From Firmicutes bacterium UBA7523 (GTDB lineage: Bacteria > Bacillota > Dethiobacteria > Dethiobacterales > Dethiobacteraceae): a DNA stretch of 8,291 bases. The notes beneath the pieces are model-generated. The model had not been told where the DNA came from. It saw only the letters and a list, made by a program, of their open reading frames with translations, and searched no databases. Position numbers and translations under genes: made by a program. The stretch's first letter is position 1, and the number at the start of each line of letters is the position of its first letter. The stretch spans positions 295 through 8,585 of the forward strand of contig DLMZ01000005.1 in the NCBI GenBank assembly GCA_002479415.1, written 5' to 3'. This document shows, one piece after another, positions 1 to 6,068 of the stretch.

Positions 1-74
1 CAGTCTTTATGACCGGCGCCGCAATATTATGACGACGTCGGGATTCTAATGTGTGTGGAGTTTTTATTACGTGC
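1..74. repeat. Edge of a probable 57-bp tandem repeat (one full unit plus a partial degenerate unit)
   Basis: Bases 2-13 (AGTCTTTATGAC) recur at 59-70 as AGTTTTTATTAC, 10 of 12 identical, exactly 57 bp apart. On the minus strand one frame is open from base 70 to the window edge; in it the two copies both read Val-Ile-Lys-Thr and the two base differences are synonymous. The period equals 19 codons, so an array would keep this frame open. No ATG, GTG or TTG start is visible in it, and a stop lies just upstream. The unit also contains three short palindromes: CGGCGCCG (14-21), AATATT (23-28) and CGACGTCG (33-40). Similarity fades after about base 74, so this would be the array's right edge. Only 1.2 units are visible; chance resemblance is possible. 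Confidence 0.4.
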
Positions 75-140
75 TAAGTAAACTGGTGAAGCAAATCACA
101 AACAAAAAGAAAAGCACTAGCTATTTGAATATAAGCAATA

Positions 141-455
141 CTAAAATGGCATTAAAGTGAAGAGAATTGATCCCATGATTATACCAAATCCTATGTAGCG
201 GTTCTTTTTTGTGAAAAAGAAGATTAATCCTAAAGCAATAAAAGCGTATGCAAGGTAATAAGAAAAATCTATAGGAGAAGCAGTTTCGAGCAACTCATTT
301 TGTCTAATGCTAAAAACCGTTATTGCCAGCTTCACTGCAAAGAGGAGCATAATACTGCTGATGCTACCAAAAAAGATGTTTGCCATGTCATTCTTTTTTT
401 CTATTAGAAGCGTGGTCTCTTTTTCTGTGTTGTCTATATTTCTTTCTTTAACCAA
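141..455 (-). CDS. Small orphan membrane protein, three predicted transmembrane helices, function unknown
   Basis: I do not recognise this 104-residue protein. It has a charged, hydrophilic N-terminus (1-24), then three hydrophobic segments at about 27-50, 64-82 and 87-104, the last ending at the C-terminus (MPF). Basic KKNR lies between helices 2 and 3, which favours a cytoplasmic loop there. The start is TTG (455-453), chosen because a perfect AGGAGG (469-464) precedes it by 8 bases. An ATG at residue 24 lacks a comparable site and would remove the charged head. It stands alone: the next minus-strand gene upstream ends in its own terminator. I found no confident promoter and no terminator after the stop. 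That it is a real gene rests on the ribosome binding site and the coherent membrane topology; no catalytic motif is visible. Confidence 0.6.
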   Translation of the reverse strand: MVKERNIDNTEKETTLLIEKKNDMANIFFGSISSIMLLFAVKLAITVFSIRQNELLETASPIDFSYYLAYAFIALGLIFFFTKKNRYIGFGIIMGSILFTLMPF

Positions 456-486
456 TATTTAGCCCTCCTGTGCTTTTTACATATTC

Positions 487-498
487 GCCATTAATGGC
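487..498. promoter_or_regulatory. Perfect 12-bp palindrome upstream of the small membrane protein gene
   Basis: GCCATTAATGGC is a perfect dyad lying 17 bp upstream of the AGGAGG site of the minus-strand gene at 141-455. This is a plausible operator position, but no regulator can be named, and no clear -35/-10 pair was found around it. The rest of the 456-655 spacer is AT-rich and holds nothing else I can support. Confidence 0.3.
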
Positions 499-655
499 CA
501 GTTCCCTTTTTGCTTTGAGAGAAAAAAATTAATTTTTATGCATATGAACGCAAATCTCTTTATAGGCGGAGCAATTACAGCAATTTTATTCGCTGGTGTG
601 AAATAGCTATAAACATCAAGGAGATTAAGGTGTAGTTGCAATAACTGGAAAATGC

Positions 656-696
656 AAAATAAAAAGCAAGCTCTTGGTAGATAACCAATAGCTTGC
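656..696 (-). terminator. Rho-independent terminator of the HTH regulator gene
   Basis: On the minus strand a 13-bp stem with one mismatch (arms 696-684 and 678-666, outer arms GCAAGCT/AGCTTGC) closes a 5-nt loop. It is followed at once by a T-rich run (TTTTTATTTT, 665-656). It lies 43 bp past the stop codon of the regulator gene. The plus-strand side has no T-run after the stem, so it acts in one direction only. Confidence 0.85.
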
Positions 697-739
697 CCTG
701 TTAGCTCCGAAAAAAACATGTGTTTTCCTCTGAGAGGCG

Positions 740-1204
740 TTAACGCTTTTCTTGTTCGCTAGCGTGCCAGTGCTTCTTTAGAGATTCATAGTTTCTTTCA
801 AGCAGGAAGCAGATTTCTTCCAGCCTGTTTTTTTGATCTGACACCCGGTTACGCCAAAGCTCCGCGGTTAAATCAGGATCTTTGGCAGTTGTGCGAGCTA
901 GGTACATTTCCGATGTTTCTTCCGGCAAAATTTGACGAGTTGTCTTTTTTAGCAAATAAAGCACATCCCTAGCAAACTGGTTAAACATAGCCCTGTCTTC
1001 CATCATACTCTTAATAAGCTCAACGATACGTTGCTCCATATGCGTTTCTTCAGGATAGAGCTCCTTGCGGTGTATGCGCCAGCCAGACTTAGTTCCGCCA
1101 AGGCGTTGTCCCTGAATTTTGCCGTCTCGTAACCAACGACGAACTGTTTCAGGGTTTACATTTTTCATGTCTGCTACTTCGGATACGGTATAGTATTCCT
1201 TCAT
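740..1204 (-). CDS. MerR/excisionase-type helix-turn-helix DNA-binding protein
   Basis: This 154-residue protein has an N-terminal winged helix of the HTH_17/MerR type. YYTVSEVADMKNVNPETVRR (4-23) gives the helix-turn-helix; the wing follows, with LGGTKSGWRI (35-44) and the closing helix start at RKEL (46-49). Residues 52-154 form a charged, probably helical region (for example QKNRLEEICFLLERNYESLKK, in part) that I cannot assign to a family; it may serve dimerisation or partner binding. The ATG at 1204-1202 is chosen because AAAGGGGG (1219-1212) precedes it by 7 bases and the HTH starts right after; an in-frame upstream start would add 11 residues across this site. The gene has its own terminator and is not part of the conserved ylo cluster. 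The dyad-rich DNA just upstream suggests autoregulation (inference). Excisionase-like domains of this type occur both in phage and in host regulators, so a mobile origin is not shown. Confidence 0.85.
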   Translation of the reverse strand: MKEYYTVSEVADMKNVNPETVRRWLRDGKIQGQRLGGTKSGWRIHRKELYPEETHMEQRIVELIKSMMEDRAMFNQFARDVLYLLKKTTRQILPEETSEMYLARTTAKDPDLTAELWRNRVSDQKNRLEEICFLLERNYESLKKHWHASEQEKR

Positions 1205-1230
1205 TTCGCAGCCCCCTTTAGTACGAGAAC

Positions 1231-1306
1231 ATATCATCCTACATTGTTGCTACATGTAGCATGATATGAGAGAAACAATGTAATTTGATACTACATCTTT
1301 CTACAT
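1231..1306. promoter_or_regulatory. Candidate operator array upstream of the HTH regulator gene
   Basis: CTACAT occurs at 1239, 1250, 1291 and 1301, in pairs 11 and 10 bp apart, about one helical turn. The second copy is half of the perfect palindrome GCTACATGTAGC (1249-1260). Two further inverted repeats overlap it: arms 1231-1242 and 1256-1267 match at 11 of 12 positions, and ACATTGTT (1241-1248) pairs with AACAATGT (1274-1281). No good sigma-A -35/-10 pair is visible on the minus strand here, which would fit an activator-dependent promoter. The likely ligand is the adjacent HTH protein (inference). The start of the array lies 27 bp upstream of that gene's ATG. Confidence 0.55.
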
Positions 1307-1330
1307 ATTACGCCCTTTTTCCTTCTTTAG

Positions 1331-1383
1331 ATGAAAATAAATAAAGTTAAATGATTAAGCCGCCTATTGCGGCGGCTTAATCA
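1331..1383 (-). terminator. Terminator of rqcH, overlapping its stop codon
   Basis: On the minus strand a perfect 13-bp stem (arms 1383-1371 and 1364-1352, core AAGCCGCC/GGCGGCTT) closes a 6-nt loop. A T-rich but interrupted tract follows (TTTAACTTTATTTATTTT, about 1350-1333). The TAA stop of rqcH (1379-1377) lies inside the first arm. No T-run follows on the plus strand. Confidence 0.8.
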
Positions 1384-3095
1384 GCGGTTATATAGATTGT
1401 GTGATGATTGTCGTAAATTACCATTCCCGGCTTTGCTCCTTTTGGCTTACGGACATGCTTAACAAGGGTGTAGTCAACGGGGACATTGGATGATGCTGCC
1501 GCTTTGCTGTGAAGAACTGCTAGCTTTGCTGCTTCCCGAAGTGTTGTTTCGGGAGGATTTGAAGATTTTACGATGACATGAGCCCCTGGAATATCCTTTG
1601 TATGCAGCCAAGTATCATAAGATGATGCTGTCTTTAAAGTTAGCCGGTCATTTTGCTTGTTGTTGCGACCTACAAATATATCGATTCCGTCGGCAGATAT
1701 AAAGTGCAGAGGTTGGGAGGCCAAAATTTCTGCGCTTTTTTTTGATTTCTTTTGCCTAATTAAGTCTGCTTGTATCATTTCTTCTTTAATCTCCAGCAAA
1801 ACCGCATAATCGGCATTTACAATAGTAAATTGCAGAGACTCCAGATAATTAATTTCGATTAAAGTTTCTTCCAAACGTTGCTGCAAAAAAACTTTTCCGT
1901 CCTTTAGCTTGCGGTATTTTTTAAAATAACGGCGAACATTGTCTTGCGGTGAACGGGACGAATCTAGGGGGATGCGCATTGTTTCCTGATCAGGGGAGTA
2001 GTAGTTAATTACTTCTACCTCTTTCATTCCTGTGTAAGTTTGGTGAAGAGCAGCAGTAAGCATTTCACCGTAAAGGCGAAACTTGTCAGCGTCTTTCATG
2101 GTATCTAATTCTTCTTGCTGAAGCCGTCTTTTCTTTTTCGCTTTTGCTAGCGTGCTTTCAACTATTTGTTTAAGCTGGCGCCGCAATTCATTCTCTGCCT
2201 GCTTATGTAATATGGCGGTATAGAATAAATCCAGTGCTTCATTTATTGTAGGAAACTCTGTAATTTGTTCACGGTTGAAGGCTTTTAGTTTAATAGGGGA
2301 AACCACTAGAGGGTTACTGTAGGCGTCAAATGCGACACAAGGTTCAAAGCTGCAACTTTCTATAATCTTCCTTATATTGTTAAGCTGCATAGTAAGACTG
2401 CGTGCGATTTCCACCGGATGGATATTTTCTTCGCCTGCAGCGCGGTAAATAATTTCCCTTGCAGTATCAGGTCCCAGTCCCATGACTGTATTCACCAGCA
2501 TTTGTTCAGGTGTGGATGCTTCCATTTTTGCTAAAGTACTAGCAAGTAATTCTTCTGTTATTTCCGACAGGGAAAGTTTTTCCTGTGAAGGCGGGTATTC
2601 ATACTGTTCACCCGGCATTATAAGGCGCCGTCGGCTCATTGTTTCCGTTATTGTTTTTGCACTGCCTAGAACTCGCAAATTCTGGCAATCATCAGGTGCA
2701 GATAATATAACGTTTGAATGTTTACCCATGATTTCACATATTAAAAGCTTCTTAGTTCCTTCACCGAAGTCATCGAGTGAGCGAAAATGAATAATAAGTA
2801 TTCTTTCCAGGCTTGTTTGTTCCACAGAAAGAAGGCGGGCGCCTGATAGGTGCTTTCGCAATAGCATGCAAAAAGCCGGTGGTGAAGGAGGATTGTCTGC
2901 CCGGAAATGCGTAAGATGTACGCGGGGATGGCGTGACTGCGCCGAACAGATTAGTGTCCGCGTAGTATCTCTACATCTCAGGTGCAGGACTATTTCCATG
3001 GGTTGGGGTTGATAGACTCTTTCGACCTTAGAGCCCGCGAGTATTCTATTAAGTTCATGACATACTGCCGCCATGGTAATACCGTCATAAGCCAT
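1377..3095 (-). CDS. rqcH: RqcH, NFACT-family ribosome quality-control factor (Rqc2/NEMF homologue; B. subtilis YloA)
   Basis: RqcH binds stalled large ribosomal subunits and recruits tRNA-Ala, driving template-free addition of C-terminal alanine tails that mark nascent chains for degradation (known for B. subtilis). Older annotations call the family fibronectin-binding protein. The 572 residues show the family layout: NFACT-N from MAYDGIT, a helix-hairpin-helix region near 196-245 (VMGLGPDTAREI at 204-215), coiled-coil arms near 292-336 and 395-445 around a middle domain, and NFACT-R at 463-572 with VGRNNKQND (475-483), WLHTKDIPGAHV (497-508) and KPKGAKPGMVIY (550-561). Residues 97-98 are Glu-Arg where B. 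subtilis has Asp97-Arg98. The ATG at 3095-3093 is chosen because AAGGAG (3109-3104) precedes it by 8 bases; a GTG at 3104 would overlap that site. The gene is monocistronic, divergent from the Ca2+-ATPase gene as I recall for yloA/yloB, with its own promoter and terminator. Confidence 0.96.
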   Translation of the reverse strand: MAYDGITMAAVCHELNRILAGSKVERVYQPQPMEIVLHLRCRDTTRTLICSAQSRHPRVHLTHFRADNPPSPPAFCMLLRKHLSGARLLSVEQTSLERILIIHFRSLDDFGEGTKKLLICEIMGKHSNVILSAPDDCQNLRVLGSAKTITETMSRRRLIMPGEQYEYPPSQEKLSLSEITEELLASTLAKMEASTPEQMLVNTVMGLGPDTAREIIYRAAGEENIHPVEIARSLTMQLNNIRKIIESCSFEPCVAFDAYSNPLVVSPIKLKAFNREQITEFPTINEALDLFYTAILHKQAENELRRQLKQIVESTLAKAKKKRRLQQEELDTMKDADKFRLYGEMLTAALHQTYTGMKEVEVINYYSPDQETMRIPLDSSRSPQDNVRRYFKKYRKLKDGKVFLQQRLEETLIEINYLESLQFTIVNADYAVLLEIKEEMIQADLIRQKKSKKSAEILASQPLHFISADGIDIFVGRNNKQNDRLTLKTASSYDTWLHTKDIPGAHVIVKSSNPPETTLREAAKLAVLHSKAAASSNVPVDYTLVKHVRKPKGAKPGMVIYDNHHTIYITAD

Positions 3096-3121
3096 TTTTT
3101 TCACTCCTTGTCACGGTTTAG

Positions 3122-3151
3122 AGTATATCAGTTGATCCTGGTGCAAATCAA
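3122..3151 (-). promoter_or_regulatory. Sigma-A promoter of rqcH
   Basis: On the minus strand TTGATT (3151-3146) and TATACT (3127-3122) are separated by 18 bp. Transcription would start near 3115, leaving a leader of about 20 nt with the AAGGAG site near its 5' end. Confidence 0.65.
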
Positions 3152-3154
3152 CTG
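3129..3154. promoter_or_regulatory. Perfect inverted repeat inside the rqcH promoter (candidate operator)
   Basis: CAGTTGAT (3129-3136) and ATCAACTG (3147-3154) form a perfect 8-bp dyad with a 10-bp centre. One arm overlaps the -35 hexamer of rqcH and the other lies next to its -10 hexamer, so a bound protein would occlude polymerase. The half-site centres are 18 bp apart. It is upstream of the ATPase promoter and could affect both genes. The regulator is unknown. Confidence 0.5.
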
Positions 3155-3195
3155 CCTGAGGGCTTCTTTTTTTAAGCATTCTTTTTTTTGCAGTG

Positions 3196-3223
3196 TTGCC
3201 ATATACATGCTTTAGAATATTAT
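3196..3223 (+). promoter_or_regulatory. Probable sigma-A promoter of the Ca2+-ATPase gene
   Basis: TTGCCA (3196-3201) and TATTAT (3218-3223) are 16 bp apart. Transcription would start near 3230, giving a very short leader that just includes the GGGGTGA site at 3234-3240. T-runs of 7 and 8 bases lie just upstream (3167-3173 and 3182-3189). Confidence 0.5.
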
Positions 3224-3244
3224 TAGTATTTGCGGGGTGAAACG

Positions 3245-5983
3245 ATGGGACAACTACCGTGGTCACAAATGTCAGAGAAAGAGGTGCTTCAGCATTTTGG
3301 TGTTAGTAAGGAGAAAGGGATGTCCCCTGATAAGATTGAACAGGGCTTGATTAAATACGGATATAACATTTTAAAAGAAAAAAAGAAAACCTCGCCGGTA
3401 GTGATTTTTCTTAACCAGTTTCGTGACTTTATGGTTATGGTTCTTCTCGGCGCAACGTTATTGTCCGGCCTTTTGGGGGAGTATACCGACGCATTTGTAA
3501 TCATGGGTATTGTTTTAGTCAATGCTGTTTTAGGTTTTGTACAGGAATTTAGGGCTGAACGTTCCTTGGAGGCGTTGCGAGAGTTAACGGCTCCGTCGGC
3601 TCGGGTTATTCGTGATGGTGTACGCCATGAAGTCCCGGCTGAAGAACTGGTGCCCGGTGATATTGTTTTATTAGAAGCAGGTGACCGGATTCCTGCAGAT
3701 ATACGTTTATATGAGGTAAAACAGCTTACTGTTAATGAAGCATCGTTAACTGGAGAATCTGAGTCGGTAGTTAAACAAGCTGAAAGATTGGCTGAAATTG
3801 GCCGCTCACCGGCTGAGAAGCTAAACATGGTATTTATGGGAACTATGGCTGTGGGAGGGCGGGGAAGCGGAGTAGTAGTAGGTACAGGTATGCATTCTGA
3901 AATGGGGCGGGTAGCTCATTTAATTCAAGAAGCGGCAAATGAAGATACCCCGTTACAAAGAAGGCTTGAACAAATGGGGCGCTTGCTTGTAATTATCTGC
4001 CTGTTTGTATGCAGCTTAGTTGTGGCAATGGGAGTGGCTAGAGGTTATCCGGCCTACAAGATGTTTATGGCGGGGGTATCTCTGGCTGTTGCCGCAATTC
4101 CTGAAGGGCTTCCTGCAGTGGTGACAATTGCACTGGCTGTGGGCGTGCAGCGAATGATTAAAAAAAATGCTATTGTAAGACGTTTGCCCGCTGTTGAGAC
4201 GCTGGGATGCGCTACAGTTATTTGTTCCGATAAAACCGGCACTTTAACTCAAAACAAGATGAACGTAAGAGAAATTTGGGCAGGGGGGAAGATGTACCAG
4301 GTTGAAGGCGATGGATACAGTCCCCACGGAAGCTTTTCTTATGCTCAGGGGCAGATAGTTAAGCCGGACAGGGAGCCCGAGTTGCAACTTGCTCTAACTA
4401 TATCAGTTCTTTGTAATAATGCGGAGCTTCGTAAAGGAAAGTTGAATATAACTCCTATGTGGCGCAATAGCAGCGGTGCAGACTGGTGCGTAGACGGGGA
4501 CCCTACCGAGGGAGCTTTGTTGGTGGCCGGTGCCCGAGCCGGTCTGTGGAGAGCAGATTTGGAAAAGAAGGTTAAGCGCACGGAGGAAGTCCCATTTGAT
4601 GGTAAGCGTAAGAGAATGTCAGTTGTCTACGAAGGTGGCTCCACTTCTACTTTATATGTAAAGGGAGCTCCGGAGGTTATCATTTCCCGCTGCAATAGAA
4701 TTTTCTATGAAGGGAAAATAGTAAGTTTTTCCCGAAAGCTTCGGGAAGAGGTTCTTAATCAAACAGAAAAAATGGCTTCTATGGCATATCGAAATTTGGC
4801 AGTAGCATATCGGCATATTGAATCAGGCTTTTTAGAAAAAGAAGAAGACAATTTAATTTTTGCCGGAATTTTAGGGATGATGGACCCGCCGAGGCCGGAG
4901 GTGCTGCCTGCTATTCAAAAGTGTCATTCTGCTGGAATTAAAACTGTGATGATTACCGGTGACCATAAAACGACTGCTATTGCTGTAGCACGAATGCTGC
5001 GTTTGCTGCCGTACGGAGGCGGCGTGATTACCGGAAGTGAACTTGATGAATTAAGTAATCCCCGATTAGCCCAGTTGGCTGAAGATACTTATGTTTATGC
5101 AAGAGTAACTCCTGAGCATAAGCTTCGTATTGTAAGAGCGCTTAAGGGGAACGGTCATGTTGTGGCTATGACGGGTGATGGCGTAAACGATGCTCCCGCC
5201 GTGAAGGAGTCGGATATTGGAATTGCAATGGGGAAGTCAGGGACCGATGTAACCCGGGAGGCAGCATCTCTTGTGTTGGCAGATGATAACTTTACCACAA
5301 TAGTTAATGCTGTTGAAGAGGGAAGAAGCATTTATGATAATATCCGCAAGTTTATTCGCTTCCTTTTGGCATGCAACACAGGGGAGATCTTAACTATGTT
5401 CATGGCAATGCTAATTGGGCTTCCCCTTCCCTTAAGAGCTATCCAGATTCTATGGATTAATCTGGTAACTGATGGACTTCCGGCCATTGCACTAGGTGTG
5501 GACCCTCCGGAAAAGGGAGTTATGCGGCGCCAGCCCCGTTCTGCAACGGAAGGTATTTTTGCCGGGGGTTTGTGGCAAAGAATAACTGGAAGAGGCAGCT
5601 TAATCGGTATTACAACATTAATAGTATTTGCCTGGGCATTAGAGCAAGGGATGGAGCTGGAAGCAGCTAGAACTATGGCTTTTTCCACCTTGATTGTTAC
5701 ACAGCTTCTCTATGTGTTTGATTGCCGTAGTGAGAGGGCAAATTTTTGGGAGATAGGAGTGTTTACTAACCCTTATCTGATTGGAGCCGTAATGATTTCT
5801 TTCGGGATGCTTTTAGTTGTGTTGTATAATCCCTTTTTATCGGCTGTATTTGGCACAGTTCCTTTGCAAAAGCACCAGTGGATACCCATTATTGTTTTAT
5901 CGTTGCTACCTGGGTTGACAAATGCTGTTTGGTCGATGGCAAAAACAGCATTAATCCCGCGCTTTGTTATTGTTAAAAAATAA
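3245..5983 (+). CDS. yloB: Calcium-transporting P-type ATPase (P2A/SERCA-like, YloB type)
   Basis: A P-type ATPase predicted to export Ca2+ across the cytoplasmic membrane using ATP. The 912 residues carry every core motif: TGES (169-172, actuator), PEGLP (286-290, M4), DKTGTLT (329-335, phosphorylated Asp329), KGAPE (473-477, nucleotide domain), DPPR (547-550), TGDH (571-574) and TGDGVND (643-649). Ten membrane helices can be placed near 54-78, 82-100, 245-266, 275-300, 703-727, 733-751, 781-800, 810-828, 843-862 and 879-897. Candidate Ca2+ ligands by comparison with SERCA are Glu287 (M4), Asn711 and Glu714 (M5), and Asn739, Thr742 and Asp743 (M6); Gln820 stands where SERCA has Glu908. The M8 end, VFDCRSE (824-830), resembles the YloB group as I recall it. 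The ATG at 3245 follows GGGGTGA by 4 bases; a TTG at 3230 would precede that site. Ca2+ specificity is inferred from motifs; Mn2+ is a possible second substrate. Confidence 0.95.
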   Translation: MGQLPWSQMSEKEVLQHFGVSKEKGMSPDKIEQGLIKYGYNILKEKKKTSPVVIFLNQFRDFMVMVLLGATLLSGLLGEYTDAFVIMGIVLVNAVLGFVQEFRAERSLEALRELTAPSARVIRDGVRHEVPAEELVPGDIVLLEAGDRIPADIRLYEVKQLTVNEASLTGESESVVKQAERLAEIGRSPAEKLNMVFMGTMAVGGRGSGVVVGTGMHSEMGRVAHLIQEAANEDTPLQRRLEQMGRLLVIICLFVCSLVVAMGVARGYPAYKMFMAGVSLAVAAIPEGLPAVVTIALAVGVQRMIKKNAIVRRLPAVETLGCATVICSDKTGTLTQNKMNVREIWAGGKMYQVEGDGYSPHGSFSYAQGQIVKPDREPELQLALTISVLCNNAELRKGKLNITPMWRNSSGADWCVDGDPTEGALLVAGARAGLWRADLEKKVKRTEEVPFDGKRKRMSVVYEGGSTSTLYVKGAPEVIISRCNRIFYEGKIVSFSRKLREEVLNQTEKMASMAYRNLAVAYRHIESGFLEKEEDNLIFAGILGMMDPPRPEVLPAIQKCHSAGIKTVMITGDHKTTAIAVARMLRLLPYGGGVITGSELDELSNPRLAQLAEDTYVYARVTPEHKLRIVRALKGNGHVVAMTGDGVNDAPAVKESDIGIAMGKSGTDVTREAASLVLADDNFTTIVNAVEEGRSIYDNIRKFIRFLLACNTGEILTMFMAMLIGLPLPLRAIQILWINLVTDGLPAIALGVDPPEKGVMRRQPRSATEGIFAGGLWQRITGRGSLIGITTLIVFAWALEQGMELEAARTMAFSTLIVTQLLYVFDCRSERANFWEIGVFTNPYLIGAVMISFGMLLVVLYNPFLSAVFGTVPLQKHQWIPIIVLSLLPGLTNAVWSMAKTALIPRFVIVKK

Positions 5984-5993
5984 TAATGCAAAC

Positions 5994-6022
5994 TTGCTAA
6001 ATGGAAAAAATATGTATACAAT
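5994..6022 (+). promoter_or_regulatory. Sigma-A promoter of the yicC-remA-gmk-rpoZ-coaBC cluster
   Basis: TTGCTA (5994-5999) and TACAAT (6017-6022) are exactly 17 bp apart, with an A-run in the spacer. Transcription would start near 6029, about 40 nt before the yicC start. There is no hairpin terminator between the ATPase stop and this promoter, so read-through from the ATPase gene is also possible. Confidence 0.7.
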
Positions 6023-6068
6023 AGACTCAAATGCCGAGTAAATAACAGACAGAGAGAGTGGTAGTTGC

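Noticed and set aside
2..49. Plus-strand frame ending in TAA at 49, a possible C-terminus of an upstream gene
   Set aside because: Only 15 codons are visible, all three plus frames have stops in this stretch, and the sequence is better explained as a repeat unit.
538..606. Plus-strand 22-residue hydrophobic mini-ORF (MHMNANLFIGG...)
   Set aside because: The composition is membrane-like, but no Shine-Dalgarno sequence precedes either ATG and no promoter is clear.
477..719. Minus-strand 80-residue open frame
   Set aside because: Its beginning lies over the terminator hairpin at 656-696, it has no ribosome binding site, and its residue pattern fits translated AT-rich spacer.
737..746. Palindrome GCGTTAACGC over the stop codon of the HTH gene
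   Set aside because: Short, inside the coding end, and the real terminator lies 43 bp further on; probably chance.
3167..3189. Two T-runs (7 and 8 bases) as a phased bend or UP element
   Set aside because: Their centres are about 15.5 bp apart, 1.5 helical turns, which does not fit in-phase curvature; an UP-element role for either promoter cannot be shown.
2982..3215. Plus-strand open frame over the rqcH start and spacer
   Set aside because: It overlaps the certain rqcH N-terminus antisense, lacks a ribosome binding site and runs through two promoters.
3289..3828. Minus-strand 179-residue open frame inside the ATPase gene
   Set aside because: It is antisense to the conserved actuator-domain coding sequence and its residue composition is low-complexity Ser/Thr/Arg typical of a shadow frame.
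4729..4747. Hairpin TTCCCGAA-AGC-TTCGGGAA inside the ATPase gene
   Set aside because: No T-run follows on either strand and it lies mid-gene in intact coding sequence, so it is not a terminator.
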